DNA of 64,000 bases from Triops longicaudatus (lineage: Eukaryota > Arthropoda > Branchiopoda > Notostraca > Triopsidae), in the NCBI GenBank assembly GCA_022885665.1, contig JAGQDJ010000151.1, forward strand, positions 124,001 through 188,000, in the 5' to 3' direction. Made by a program: the position numbers and the translations under genes. Each line of letters starts with the position of its first letter. Positions within the stretch are counted from its first letter, which is position 1. Positions 13,984 to 27,500 of this stretch are shown piece after piece. The notes beneath the pieces are model-generated. The model was not told where the DNA came from and made no database searches. It saw only the letters and a list, made by a program, of their open reading frames with translations.

Positions 13984-14666
13984 GGTCCGAAAGTGCCCCA
14001 CGCACGGGGCAGTTTCGGACCGGCATGGAGCACATCCGAATTCTGCGATTTCTAGCGGCATATGTCAAGAAAAAAAGGATCTTTTTATGTGTAAGATCAC
14101 TAAGTTACATAGGATGAAACATTTGAACAAGGAATCAAAAGTTTCACGCATAAGAGAACAGGAATTAAAATTAAAGCTTTATGAGAGAAAAATACCCTCC
14201 CCCAAAAAAAGTTTTTGGATTTTTTGGATTGTAGGCATATTGGACAATAGAATAATCAATTAAATCGCGCAATTGACGGATGCTTCAGTTTAAGAGGTCA
14301 CGGTCAGTCTCTAATTATTTTAAGACTGGCTGTTCCAGCAGCTTTTTTCCCATAATTTTGGTAGCTTCTTCATAATTGAGAAGAACTGTCATTTGACAGC
14401 TGCATCTCCCTTTATCTTTCGTTGCTTCACGAATCGGTGCATAATTTTGAAGCACCCCCTTAACTACTTCCAGCGTGTGTTTGTGATTTTTTTTCCTTTG
14501 TTGAATTTTAGCCATTGCTTGACATAATAAATCGTAGAAGCAATGGAAACTGGACTTGAATATTGTCCTGCTTGAATTAAAAGCCGTTCTTCTTTCCTTT
14601 TCTAACAACAGGGCAAGTTAAGCCTATGGCCGGATGTGTCCCTACAACTCGGTCCGAATGTGCCCC
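13984..14666. mobile_element. Candidate degenerate DNA transposon with GGTCCGAA-TGCCCC ends
   Basis: Imperfect inverted repeats face each other at 14006-14038 and 14631-14666. Both contain CGGATGTG and CGGTCCGAA followed by TGCCCC. A third motif copy at 13984-13999 forms a 16-bp hairpin (one mismatch, 6-base loop) with the left repeat. Between them, on the minus strand, lies an open frame of about 97 codons (14315-14608) that is lysine-rich and contains EVVKGVLQNYAPIREA. Inverted ends around an open frame suggest a decayed transposon, but I do not recognise the family and cannot define a target-site duplication. Confidence 0.4.
14315..14608 (-). pseudogene. Unrecognised open frame inside the 14-kb candidate element
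   Basis: The frame is open from a TAA near 14620 to the stop at 14315. The part from about residue 30 onwards, with MAKIQQRKK, VVKGVLQNYAP and a Leu-rich end, reads more like protein than its neighbours do. It begins at TTG rather than ATG. No domain or catalytic motif is visible, and its length alone is compatible with chance. It could be a fragment of a transposase or an element accessory protein. Confidence 0.2.
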
Positions 14667-17600
14667 AGACACCTTTTCGAACTTTGGAAAGTCGTAGCTT
14701 GGGGTACAAGAAAGTTTTGAGTTTCTAGCTTTGTATACTTATACTCTTATCATATCAGCTTCGTTAAAGGCCTGTTAGTGTAAAAAAATATAGAAGGAAA
14801 ATTACGCTTGAAGAGAAGAGGGTAATAATTAATAGCGCTTGTTGTTTTCGGAAAAACGAGTGTAACTTCTGAACGCGTGGGTAGAATTAGTTCTTCTTGC
14901 TCTTCAATCTTCTTGCACTTGCTCGAATCGCGAACCCAGTAATGGGACCTGTGGTTTCGAAAATTTATGTATGTATGTATGATATAAAAGCACTTCTGCC
15001 TGTACCTATAATTTACAACTCAGTGTCTTACAATCGCAATTGTGCGTATATGCTTCATAGCTTATATAACAACCACAGTCACAGAGAGAGACATGCAAAT
15101 TTGAGGATGAGAAATGCGCATTTTAGTATTTTGTTAATGAATCTGTAATGTATAGTATAACACCATAACGTAACATAGTGTTATTCTGTAAATAAACTGA
15201 AGTAAGTTGAAAATCAGAAATTGTCATTACTGGTTATGTTTCTCAGTTCCTGTCCTGAATTATCGGAGGCTGAAGCTTATCTTCATAATAATTGCGAAGT
15301 ATTTTGACTAACTAGGGAATTCATTATATCTAGTATTCTTACTTTGTGCCTTCAACTTCGTATTGGTAGTTATCTTGAGGATTATGCATGGTAGTTAAAA
15401 GCAATGATTACTTCAGCAGCTACCAGACATATTTTTTACAACGTTCATTGATTGCATATCACCCAGCTATGTTAATTGCCGTGCCGTGTTTACAACGGAG
15501 ATAAATCGGGAAAGATGTCATTGGATAGATTTTAGAGCCAGGAAAGGCTTTCCTGGCTGCAATATGAGATAACGATAGAATCCTTCGAACAGCGCTTCGC
15601 TAGCTTTATGTATCGAGCCCCAATCTAAGTCTCTACATACATTTTTAATTTATGAAATATAATGTTATATAGTTTTACCCTTGCAGAACTGAGCTTTTAA
15701 TACAAAGTACGTGCTGATTCCTACGCCAACTTGTACCAACAAGGTGCACGTCGTATGGACTAATTTTTGACTGGTTTGTGATATCCTTGAAGTTTACGTC
15801 ACCCTCGCAAGTGGTCCATCCCATCCCCTACCGTCTAGATTGCTTCAGGGGGATTAAGTTGCCTTCTCAGTTCTTTCATGCTTTAGCAAATTAGCTTAAA
15901 TCAAACAAAATATATTATTCGTTTTGCAAACTAGGTTGTTCCACTTTTTGTTTCGCCCGAGAACGCACTCATAAAAAGCAACTGGGCTCTCGACTAGATC
16001 TTACAAGAAGATAGATGGAAAATTAAATCGAAAAGAAACAAATAAGACACAAAGACAAATACAAAAATAAAGAAGCAACAACTATGGTAAACAAAATATC
16101 AAAACGGAAATGACGAAGTAGAGGGCCGTTTCGTGGATATCACCAATTGTACGTGGGTTTCAATAAACAACTAATATTGATTATACATGTGTTTTAATTT
16201 GAAATGGTGAAGTAAGTCATATTGAATATACATTAAAACTACAAAGTTGTCCCCTTAGCAAACTCAGGTTTATTATTGAGACCATTCCTGATGGTATTGA
16301 ACAAATTGGTTTTCAACCTGAGCTACATAACTTTTAGAAGGGTTACATTGAAAATCTGAAATGAGTACAGCCAACCTGACATTGATAAAACTCTGACCAT
16401 CACCACTCTACTCATAAAAGCTTTTATTGCTAAAGGAAGAGAATTATGAATGCTCTTTGATAGCAAATTTCATTAGGCTTTAAATCTAGTCGTGCATCTC
16501 GAGATTTTCTTTTGCCTGCACGATTTTCTTCTTTACTGTGTGAATTGTAAGGAAACGGAAGATACTGATCGATATGTATGTCAGTCTTAATTCTCAGCCA
16601 GACGGGGCCAGGAGAGTCTTCCAACTACAGGAAAACGAGCGAAACGAACTGTCCTAATGAACTGGTCGGCAAGCAAGCTTGAGTTTATATGCCATTGATA
16701 AAAGACATGAGATCTTCCACTCTGTCCCTACAGTTTGCACCCACTACTATACGGCAGTATATTGCAAAAGATCCACCCCCTCTTACTCGGGTTTCTTGCT
16801 CAACTTGATTAGACAGACCACGGACATGGTACCCTAATTGAATCCTCGTGTCCCTCCTATGTCACCCCTGGTGGACTCTCGTAACCACCGTAGCAAGTCG
16901 TCATCTTACGCTCCTTATAACTTTCACCCCCTCTAAAGAAAGACGGAAAAGATATCAGGATTTAAAAGGAACTGACCAAGCGTGGAACTCGAGTGACGTC
17001 CCTTTCTTTGCTTCAAATCCTTGTACCTATTACAGGCGTAAGATGCACACCGCCTCAGGTCATTTATTGATTTCGTATTGCAATACATGTACTGTACTGC
17101 ACACACCAGAGAATGCTGTTGGGGGGCTGAGTAAGTGGGTGAAGAGGCTGAGCTGCCAGTACAGGACACATTGACGTTGTATCCCTTAGGTGGCTTAAGG
17201 GGCTTAGTTCAGAAAGAATAAGACAAACTACCGAGGTAAGGCTCATTCGTGAGCAACGAGGCAAAAGAAAATCGAAGATGCAATGACGAAAGAAGTGGTC
17301 AGCTTATTGGATGCGATCGTCGTATGGCCACGGGAATTAATGACACGGAATTGCCTTGGATTCTCATAAGAAAACGATATCAGGTTTGTGCAGCATACGA
17401 CCAAAATGCGATCCTTTTATTTTCCCCTAGAATACTTAGTAGACATGTTGTTTTGATTGCTTTTCACTGGACTTGCAAAAGCTAAGCATTGTGCTTTGCC
17501 GTGATAATTTTTGTCCTTTTAAGTTCGTAACTTGAGATAAAGTGCTTAACATGAGGGCTTTCGCTAGCAATTACGCAAACATAGCCAAACAGCTTACGCA

Positions 17601-20600
17601 GCTTTTATGACAGTAAACATTCCATCCATGTATAGATGCATCATGGAGAGCTTTTTCCGGAAATGTCTTTGTTAATTTTTAAAACTGAGCTCAACAATTG
17701 ACACCTCTGGCATTTAGAAGAAGTGCAGAATTTTCTGTTATCGTCACATTCAGGATTTTCTAAAACAGCTTTTGGTGTAAATATATTCAAAACTGATTGA
17801 GCCGTTTCGGATTTTTACTTTGCGTAAAATCGAGCTCCAGTCGATAGACTTTAAGCACAAGAACTGATAAAGTCTCTTCCAATTTTTGAAATATTCGTGC
17901 TGCAATTGTCATTGAAGAATTTTGAATGTGACGATATCGGGAATGTGTCCAAGGTTTTAATTTTTTCAAAACTACGTTCGTGCCTTATATGTTTTTGTAG
18001 CAATTTTAGGGCCGCCATATATGGATGGTACATTCGTTGTGGTAGAACAAGCCGTATTTGTTCGCATGTCTACTAAAGTACCTTCTGCAGTCGAGAATAG
18101 CTTTACTTTATTGATTTCTTATCTTAATTTGTTGATAGAAATTTCAGTTTGTTTGAAATGCAAAAGGGGATATTGTACTTCTTTAACGTGCTTCTATAAT
18201 AAGTTCAATTGCTAACAGTCGATTTTTGGTGAATCTAATTCACTTCAGAAGGTAACGTAATGTTGCGAACGAATATTGGATATACAGTAGATAGAGAAAT
18301 ACGCCTACAAGTTAGAAAAAAATATTAATCAAATATTAAAAATGGCTAACTGTAATTTTCCTCCTCCAAAGTAAGAAATCTTCCCTGAATATCTTAAATG
18401 GTATTTATAGGAGGGAAAACACACCTAGCTGTAAAAGCGCTTCCTGGTGTTTATGACGTGGATGCAAACAACAAAAAAATCAATCGCTGGGATTATAACA
18501 GTGGCGTTGTGCGTCTTACCTTGTGTGTTTATGTATTTATTGTGAACAAACCTACATAATTTACACAGGCTGGGTCCTCGTATTGCTGCCAGAATTCCCA
18601 TGAATATATAAAGACGCTGATTTGCATAATTTGATCCGCAAAGACGTGCGGCATCCCGGCTTCACGTCATTGGTGTCGACCACCATATTTTGCGAACAAA
18701 CTTCCGTATACCACCCTTTCCGACCCAATTTGAAAGTTTTTTCTACTGGTTTTCTTGTCAAGAGGACTAAACCGAGCTGCTTTTTGACGACAAGACGTTT
18801 CAGGAGAAGCTTTTCATGATGCGACACAGCGTGGTATTAAAAGTGCATTTCCTTACAAAGGAAATGATTAATTATTTAGTACGCTCCATGCGCTATCAGA
18901 AAAGGAATATGGTTCACTAATTAAGCCAAGACGAAAGAGTCGTCAACTTTAAATGAAAACTCATGCAGAGAAAACAGGCTACATCATATTGTGAAGAAAC
19001 GAAAAAAATAATGTCTAGTTCGTCGGATCAGCCGCTACTCTTTTATACCTCGACCAATTAGTTCATGCTATGTGGTAAGAGTTTAAGATTGTTTATGTTT
19101 ATAATTAGCTTGTAGCCGGGATATTTTCTTAACAAAATCGACAGGTGGAAGATTTACTGTTATCCACGTCTTGTATTCTTCAGTTTCCCGGATTTATCTA
19201 GGGGTGAACAATTCTTCGGAATCCTCTTAGGTTTTAGTGTTTTCTGCGCAATTCACGCTCTTCCGCTGGTTCGAAGTCTCTTTTGCGTCATTTTTAAGAC
19301 AAGAATGAGCGTGGAAATATGACTGTCATTTGCCAGGTCGTTTTGGGATTCTGTCGTTTTATGTGTACAACAAGCAAACTCGTATCAACTTCCAGGACAT
19401 TTTTGTTATGTTTCTAGCATTTATCGCAGTGTTCAATCATCTTCGCTTGTTCGATAGAGAAAGTAAATTCGTTCGTTTGTTTATTTGTTCGTGTGGGCTC
19501 ATATTTCTGTACAAAAATATTTTAGCAGTTTTACTCTACATCCGACAGGGTTCCATCGTATTTGTAGACTATTGCTCTAAAGTATCAGTCTATTCCAGAA
19601 CTGTGTGTTGCAGTGGAGTTTGTTTAACAGTGGACTAGCCGTATACGTCCAAATGTGTTCTCCAGGAAAAGAAGGGGAAATATGTAAGGGTAAAAGAGCC
19701 GAAAAAAAAGTTTAGTCAAGTATTCCAGCATGAATCCATCCAACAAGCGATACAAGAAGCGACATTCCCCAAGGAGGACGGAAAAACTCGTCGAATTGCG
19801 ACTAGGGTCCTTGTTTCCATAGAAACGGTCTCTTGATGGCGACAGACGTTGGAGAGACAATCTTTTACCAGGACATTCTTTTGCACGAGTCAAGATAAAG
19901 AAGAAAGCGAGTCTTTTGATGCACTTTTCCAAAAGGTGCACATAAAGAAAACTTACTAGGCGTAATACAGTGTGTGCTGCGCTTGTAGTTTCCCCTAGCG
20001 TTCTGCCTGTATGTTTTGCCGTAATTCCATCACAAGATCTGCTGCATATAGTACAGTACCGGAGCCTTTGGGCCTTGTCAGGTGAAGAAAAGGGGGCAAA
20101 GAAAAACCTACGCTGCTTTCGTTCGTATTTACCAGACTCTTATCAGAACCCATAAGGCTTAACCGGGATAAGTGCATTTCCTCTAATTCCCCAGTGAGTC
20201 TTGTTTCCTCAGGCGGCCATGTATTTTTTCTACCTGCTATTACGCACTTTGTTTCCTAGCTTCTTAGGAACGAAACGAAAAAGTGCCAACCTGCTTCACC
20301 CTCGTATCCTCATGCTGTTACGGGCATGTATTAAAACTAGCTGTGCAGATCCTACCCCTGCATGTTTAGTAGGTATATCCGTGTTGGACATGCATATTCC
20401 CGGCATAAACAGATGAATATTATCGTCTACTAAGTGTGCGAGCTTAAAGTCGAAAAAAATTGAAACCGACTATCAAGTATGCTGCCTAAAATTACTCTAG
20501 TAGCTTAAAGCCGTTTAACCCATCATCTCCTGACAAACTGTGTTAATTACGGTGAAACACTTCATTTATGCTTTATTTCCCACGAAATGGTAACAGTCGA

Positions 20601-20898
20601 GAAAGCATGATCCTTTTTGCTACTGTATATAAGTTGTGAATAGAGCAAATGTTTGGGTGTGTGCCTTAGTTGAATATATTGATAAATAAATGCAGTTGAC
20701 CACGTTAAACGTCATAGGTTCGGGACCGACAAGGCGGTATGAAGCTAGACGAGCTAGGATGTTATTAGTAGTGTCTGTCAGTCGCAGCTGGATTTTTTCA
20801 TATATAAAATCAACCCTTGATTAACTGAATCCTTTTCAGCAATAGATACTTGAGTTTCCTTTTTGTCCAAAACGGCTAAGATTTCAATTCGCTTGGTT
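14667..20898. other. No gene recognised
   Basis: AT-rich sequence. Open frames such as 16848-17174 and 19330-19638 show no domain, no family resemblance and no splice partner. Confidence 0.6.
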
Positions 20899-20965
20899 AA
20901 TGTTAGATTTATAGTATAGTAGATTTATTAGATTAGATTTGTAGCATAATGTTAGATTTATAGTA
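20899..20965 (+). repeat. Short degenerate repeat cluster, two exact 18-bp copies
   Basis: AATGTTAGATTTATAGTA is present at 20899-20916 and 20948-20965, with related TTAGATT and GATTTGTAG pieces between them. Confidence 0.85.
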
Positions 20966-22815
20966 CTAAATTTGTAGACATGTTTAAGTATTCGTCACCC
21001 TTTGTACAGCACAACTGATTAGTAGAATCGGGAAATACAGAATGCAAAATGAAGGGATGCGAAAGGTGAAAGCTTTTTTTTTTGTTATGGAGATTTGAGC
21101 AAGTAACTCCCGGAAGCATTTCTAGAAGCATTTCACTATTTTGCCGCATTTCTTGGAACTTATGTTGTGCATAACGGTCGGTAATTAACCACACTTCTTC
21201 ATCACCTTGAGATACACGATGAGAAATGAAAATAGTATGAACAAAACACGAGTTGCGAAGTAAGCAGAGCCGATATAGACCGACTGGACTCAGAAGGGAA
21301 TGACACGGGACTTAAGCGTGTCTTAAAGTTTAGCGAGCTATGAGGCTAACCGAGTGGAAGTTGCTTGAACTCGACTGTACATGTTACTTCAAATTTCAGG
21401 TGTATCTTTCCTTAATCTTGGAAGAAAAATTTGCCTTTGAATTTGTTTCATTTGTGTTAATAAGCGGTCTCTGTGAGCTACTACATCATTCCAAGTTTTT
21501 ACAAAACTTGGATGAATGTCATCCACCAAGGAGATGCTCTAGGGCGTCTATCGCACCCCTGAACATGCGAGTTAGAGCCCCAAAAGAAGTTGCGTTAGTT
21601 ATGAGTTGTAATAATTTAAGTCTGAGTATGAAGGAAGATTAATAAATTAGGTTGAAAATTTTTACTGAACACGTGTCAAGCTTTTTCCACGCTTAACCCT
21701 TATGATTACAGGGTAAGCGTTTTTGGAATTTTGCCTTGCTCATCGTATACTGCATTTTATGTTAGCAATTGCAGTTAATGAGAAGATCTATCATCTAGAT
21801 TTAATTTCTTACTAGTTTTCCCTATGTTAAATTTCTTGGGCGTCTTTCCGAAGCTCGTGCACGAGGCACTGTAAAGCGCTCGTTCGTTGTACTGCATGGG
21901 GGTACGTGTGTTATACTATTGTTGAATTCCGATTTAGCTGAATTCATCGTTCGCGAAATAAAAAGGAATGCAGCAGTGATTAACATAACTTGGGGTTAGC
22001 GTGTTTGGGTTGACAAACTCCGAGTTTTACTTGTACGCGAAACTAACTACAAAAGTCACGCGACTTGAAGGCTGAAGTGAATCTCGCTTTCGGTCTACAT
22101 CCACGAGACAACCTCCGTATGGAAATCCAAATTTTTGGTTTGTCTCTTATAGCCACACACTAGAATGTAGTTGGATATGCAAAGGGTGGTATTAAAAAAT
22201 AGTCTATAGAGAAAAAAAGTAATAATTTTACGATTCCTATTTTTCGAAAGCTGCAGAATATCGCCATGATGGTATTGATTTGAGCTTTTATTGTACAGCG
22301 CACACCATCTGCCGAGGGCCAAAGGTAGCATGTGTTGTATATAGATATGCTTACCGCCACCTGCTAACAAAAGAGAGTTACTGTAACAAAAGTGGCGCGT
22401 AAAAATATTCAGCACACTCAACAATTTTGCTGTCCGTTACATATTGGGTACTGCAACGCACTAGTCATGCGAGAAGTCGAAACGAAACTCAGTCTGTTAC
22501 TACAGATACGTGCCATGTCCGTTTTATAAGAAAACTTTCTGACCTAGCACTTTTGTGGCCAAGTGTGATATTTTCGCCCTCCGATTTTGCACAACGTGCT
22601 TCTCATAGAGGAACTGTAAGTGAATGACAAGGTGTCATCTTTGGCCCAGATGGAAAATACATCGAACTACGACAATATTGTGGTAAGCCTGTTCATAAAA
22701 ATTCCTCAAAGTGTTCAAACTGTCATAAGAGTTGCAACTATCAATGTCGCAGACCAATTTATTTAAATGTCGAGATAACGCCAGAGTCGTAGCGAGGGTG
22801 TCAGTCGTATCTTAC
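20966..22815. other. No gene recognised
   Basis: AT-rich sequence with nothing I can name. Confidence 0.55.
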
Positions 22816-23027
22816 ATTCGCCACCGTTGGCGAATAGAAAAATGTACGAGTGAGTTTCTGTGTTAGGAAATTCACTCATCAGTTACCAATACGTTATTAC
22901 TTCCAGTAATAACGACATTCTCTTAATTGTTTTTAGACATTCTCTTAATTGAAAGCGCTGAAAGATTCGTTATACAGTTTCAACGGTGAATGGAACAGCA
23001 CTAATCCTCAGTCAAATTTCCTAACAC
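22816..23027. repeat. Hairpin cluster bounded by a short inverted repeat (possible MITE)
   Basis: GTGTTAGGAAATT (22860-22872) is exactly inverted at 23015-23027. Within or beside it are ATTCGCCA/TGGCGAAT (22816-22835), an 11-bp stem with one mismatch (22848-22858 with 22867-22877), CGTTATTAC/GTAATAACG (22892-22914), and a 16-bp direct repeat GACATTCTCTTAATTG (22914 and 22936). No target-site duplication is evident, so the element identity is uncertain. Confidence 0.45.
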
Positions 23028-23560
23028 CAGAACACGAACAGCTAGTATGATGAATGCGCGCTGAGGTAAAAGAAAAATGGAGTGCAACGAACGCCTTCTC
23101 TTACAACGAACCGCGAAAAGGCACCAAACAGTTCGTCAAAGAGAAAACAAGTGAAGTGTCTGAAATGGAACCTTATGATTGAGTAAAAAATGTATCTGGA
23201 AGAGGCATGCGAATTCAAATTGTTGACTTTCGTTTCATTACACACGGAAGAAGTGGCTTGGATTGAGCTTCTTTGGGGTGCAGTGAATTTCAAGCATTTC
23301 GTGGAATATTGCGTCTTTCTTTATGGGAATCTGACTTGTTCAATACAGCAGCGATAGTTACGCTATTAATTATATGTTTTAATAAACCTGTCTTGTTGGG
23401 TTCCTCCAGCCAATGAAATTGCAAAAATGCGCATCATCTATCCACCGGGTAACCGACTGCTAGCTGAGTTCTACGGTGCTTTGGACTACTAGTAATCGGA
23501 ATGGCTGATAGGTGGCGTGGAGATTCAATGTAATTTTCTTCGACACATTCGCCCCAAAAG

Positions 23561-23616
23561 CCTACAGCGGTACGTAGGGCATTCCTGGTCATGTAAAACC
23601 TACATACCGCTGTAGG
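23561..23616. repeat. Nested hairpin in the left foldback arm
   Basis: The stem CCTACAGCGGTACGTAGG pairs with CCTACATACCGCTGTAGG across a 20-base loop, with 17 of 18 pairs complementary. Confidence 0.85.
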
Positions 23617-24482
23617 GTTCGGGTCCATACGTAGAAACAGGCAATAGATTATAAATGTGGACACTTCAGGCGTTGATGTTCCGTCGATTGTTTTGTTTAC
23701 CAACATTGATGACAAAATAGGAAAGCACGTGGATTTTTAAGAAATTCTGAACGCAATTTGTCTGTCCATTTTAAGGGTAAAACCGTATTATCTAGACACG
23801 TTGTGGGAAGCATGCTTTGAAATATTACAGCATATAATTTTTGATTGTGTGAAATGGTTCCTGGCAATGATGATCAAGTGGTGATTTTTGGGCCGGTGTA
23901 CATTAAGCTTCATGAACTAAAGAAGCTTTCTCTGGTAGAGCCTGTTAGCTTAGTATTGCAAGTGAAAGCATGGGACTAAATGTTTAAATTGAGCCAAAAA
24001 TCTGAAATAAAAGAATATTAAAGATTCTTGTCTATAAGCTTTTTACTGCTGTTTCTGTCGATGACACTTCTTCAGAACCAGTTTAAGACAACAGACCCGT
24101 AATTTTTGGCTTAAACTAACTAACGTGTATTCAAACACACTTTACATGGAGACATGTGAAGCGAAGTCGACACATTTGACGAGTAATAAATTAAGGGTAC
24201 AGAATAAGCTGTCTTCATCGAAAGTTTAGACGTGTTCGTTCGGTCATAGGTGCATGGAAAGACCTGAAAAGCAACAAGGAAGTATAAGTTAGAGTTTTCA
24301 GCTAGATACTAACGTCCTAGCCTTAAAATGGTCAGACAAATTGCGTTCAGAATTTCTTAAAAAATCCACGGGATTTCCTAATTTTGTCACCTATGTTGGT
24401 AAACGAAACAATCGATGGAACAGCAACGTCTGAATTGTCCACATTTGTAAGCTACGGCGTGTTTTTACGCATGGACCCAAAC

Positions 24483-24537
24483 CTTACAGCGGTATGTAGG
24501 TTATGGATGTCCAGGCTACCCTACGTACCGCTGTTGG
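24483..24537. repeat. Nested hairpin in the right foldback arm
   Basis: The stem CTTACAGCGGTATGTAGG pairs with CCTACGTACCGCTGTTGG across a 19-base loop, with 15 of 18 pairs complementary. It is the homologue of the left-arm hairpin, more decayed. Confidence 0.8.
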
Positions 24538-24559
24538 TATTAGGCGGCGATTATGTTGA

Positions 24560-27500
24560 TTTTCTTTCCTTTTTAAGCGAAACGAGCAAAACTCTTTCTT
24601 TTGGAGTCGTAAAATTGCTGGAGTACTTTACTAAGACTTACTAAAGTTTCCAAAAACCGACAGCTAATACGTGCCTAATTGGGGAAAAACACCGCCATTA
24701 TTTAGTGTTAAGAAGTTTTTTTTTCATGGAACGTTAAACTGTGTTTTGTGTTTCAGTTAACAGGAAGCAACTATGCCGTAGCTAATCACCGAACACGAAC
24801 GGTAATGGAATTAGTTACGTTCTAAGAAACTTTGCAACAGCAGCAAAGAAAACACTTTCGCACCTGACGCGTTGCACTCCTATAGCGCTTGTGTGTTTTG
24901 TTTGCACTTAACAGTTTAAAACGTTACAGTGGAGACAGACCTCGAGTACCGTAATGAAATACTGTGTATCGGAGAGTAGGGTCGTCGTGGCAAACGTCGT
25001 TTAAAAGCGTACCTAGCCATGCTGGCAAATTTTGGTACCTGAGCTGTCTGAGGGTTGTAGAAACAGTTCGTTAATATAGCACTACGTGTCACGCGATAAT
25101 ATTAATAAATGACTAACTTAAGAATGTGTGATATATCTGTACCTAAGCTCGTAGCGTGGTAAGAAGGGCCTTAGGGCACAGCTCCCTTCTCGCTGCTCAT
25201 TATATCGTGTCCTAAGCGGGTCTGCGCCTTTCCGTGTATTGGTTTCCCTGAGTGCGTTTTGCGTTAGTCGTACATCACACAATGCTGTGCTTCGATTTGG
25301 CAAGTACAACACGCAAAGAAAAGTGTAAGCTAGCTTTGTCCTTACCACTCTACTAAGAGAGTTTGTTTATTGCACCCATTCTGACCGAGTTTTTCTCTGG
25401 TGTAAATCGTTTGCCCCTCTTCGCACCCTTCCATGCACACCTATAAAACTTTCCTAGTTGTACACGTGCTTTAGGACCTCGAGCGTAAGGTGGAAATATC
25501 GAACTTGGATACAAATGTTGTAAAATATTAATAGCAGTCTCGTGCATTATTTGTAAGCGGAGAGGAGATGAAATATTACTGCGACTACGCACTTCACTTA
25601 CCATTTTCGTTGGCAGAGCTTTTGTAGTATTTGTCATTCTGTATTTTTCTATCGGGATAAAAGTAAAAAAGTTGTTTAAGTAGAAAAAAGGCAGAGCACT
25701 ACTGATTTTCGCACAGACTCTTCATAGCAACGAAAACTATAAATATTGCATGTTGGCAAAAAGCTAATCGGACTGACAGTAACAATATTAGCCTGTATCA
25801 TTGCCAGTATTATACTGTAATTGTTTGCGCATTTCAGACAAAGACGACTTTCGAAGAAGGAAATACTGTTCCACCCTGTCTTACAAATTGTACCACCTAA
25901 ATGCATCTTTAGAGAGGCCTCAGCTCTCGTTGATCACCGAAAATGTGAGATTAGATGATACACGAGAAGTTGGATTGTATTTGCTAAACAGAAGTTATCT
26001 TTGGGTTTTTGAAGTTATCACTTATAGCCGCAAGCTAAAGCAATTAAGATCCTATTACATTCCTCACTTGTAAAACACAGTCCAAACTAATGAGGCGCAG
26101 GGCCTGGGAGCCTTTACTGCCTTCCAAGTGAATACCGTATCCGAAGCCAGTCTCGAGTAATTATCTAAAGTTGCGTCATCCTTTCTGTAGTCATTGTAAA
26201 TCGACCTGCGTTTTGAACTTATCATCAAGTTAGGTTATTAAGGTTCGGTGTTATGGAAAATTATACTTAATCATTCGCAATTAACCATGCAGTTAATCTT
26301 TTTATTACCAATTACTTTTGATTGTCATGAAAATGTGCATCTATTGTATTTGTGACCAGTATGCTTTTAACATTTACAGTAACCCCTCTTTCCGCGGGCG
26401 TTGCTTTTTTGTTAAGCTTAGAAATTGCGCGGGTATTGTCAGTAGCCTTAACACGTTAGTATAATTAGTTGTTTGGTTAAAAGTTTTGTCACTCAATACC
26501 AAAGTACTTTTTGAGAACGTGGAGCATCCATCCATCTAAATGCATTTAAGTTAAGTAGTTAAGTAGGGTAACGACAATTATCGAAAAGCATGTTGCACTT
26601 TTAACCAGCAATATAACTGGTTAAATACTGAACATCTAGAGCTGTAAAAGCAGGAAACCCTAGCAAATATAGTAGATGACTTACATAAAAGTATATAAGA
26701 AAGAGCTCAGATTACACGAGAAAGTAGAGTAAATCTAGTTTCACTACATTCTTCATAGGAAATGGGTTTTGATTTCTCATTGTTACTTTTATCATAAATA
26801 GCCTATTAAAATATTTGCTAGAATAATTCGTGAATAAGTATAAGTAATAGAATCATTCGCTATAACCTTATTCACCCGTACTCTTAAAAGCCCGAAATTT
26901 GCCCCCGTGAGAATTACTCTGTAACAATATGAAACCTGGTTTGTAGGAAAAATGTGATTTTGCGTCCCCTTGCGATGTTATTGATTTTACTTCTTTCTAC
27001 ATGCTATCATTTTCCTAAGTTTTTATAAATAATGTTGCCTTTTGTAATTTTATAATTTTGATACTTGCTTAGAAAGCCGCTCAGTGTACTCGCTGGTCAA
27101 TTTATTCGATTCTCTGTGTATTTAGAGAGAGAGTTCGAATACCGCCTCGTTGATGCGTAGTCACATAGACTTCATTACAGTTCAGCAATTATCTAGTCAG
27201 TCTTTCCTTTCTCCTGTGCGTTAGAAACCATTTTTGGAACGAATAGAATATCTTAGTTCAAAGTTAACCTATTACTACAAGACCCGTCTCAAGTTAAATA
27301 ATACTTCCAACTAATCTTTGTTTTAAAATTAGAATTTTTGACTAAAAACACAATACTCTGTTTTGTCTACTATCTTATTTACCTAGATCATTTTTGGATG
27401 AGCAGGGTAAGCCAAGTTTGAAGCTTAATATTTGTTTACTTTATTTTCAGAGAATACATTTCTGGAACTTGTTTCTGTTGTTTCTTGGAAAATCCTCAAG

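Larger units (their letters stand above)
23541..24559. repeat. Long foldback element: ~237-bp inverted arms around a 544-bp loop
   Basis: The arms are 23541-23776 and 24321-24559. Read in reverse complement, the first aligns with the second from CCTTAAAATGG through GTTGGTAAAC to the GCGA...TGTYGA outer ends, at roughly 80-85% identity by eye with a few small indels. Each arm holds its own smaller hairpin of two 18-bp stems (23561-23578 with 23599-23616; 24483-24500 with 24520-24537) around 19-20 bp loops. Arm-internal open frames match each other only because the arms are homologous. The central loop has no recognisable coding sequence. It is most likely a foldback-type or long-TIR non-autonomous DNA transposon, though I see no target-site duplication. 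Confidence 0.75.
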
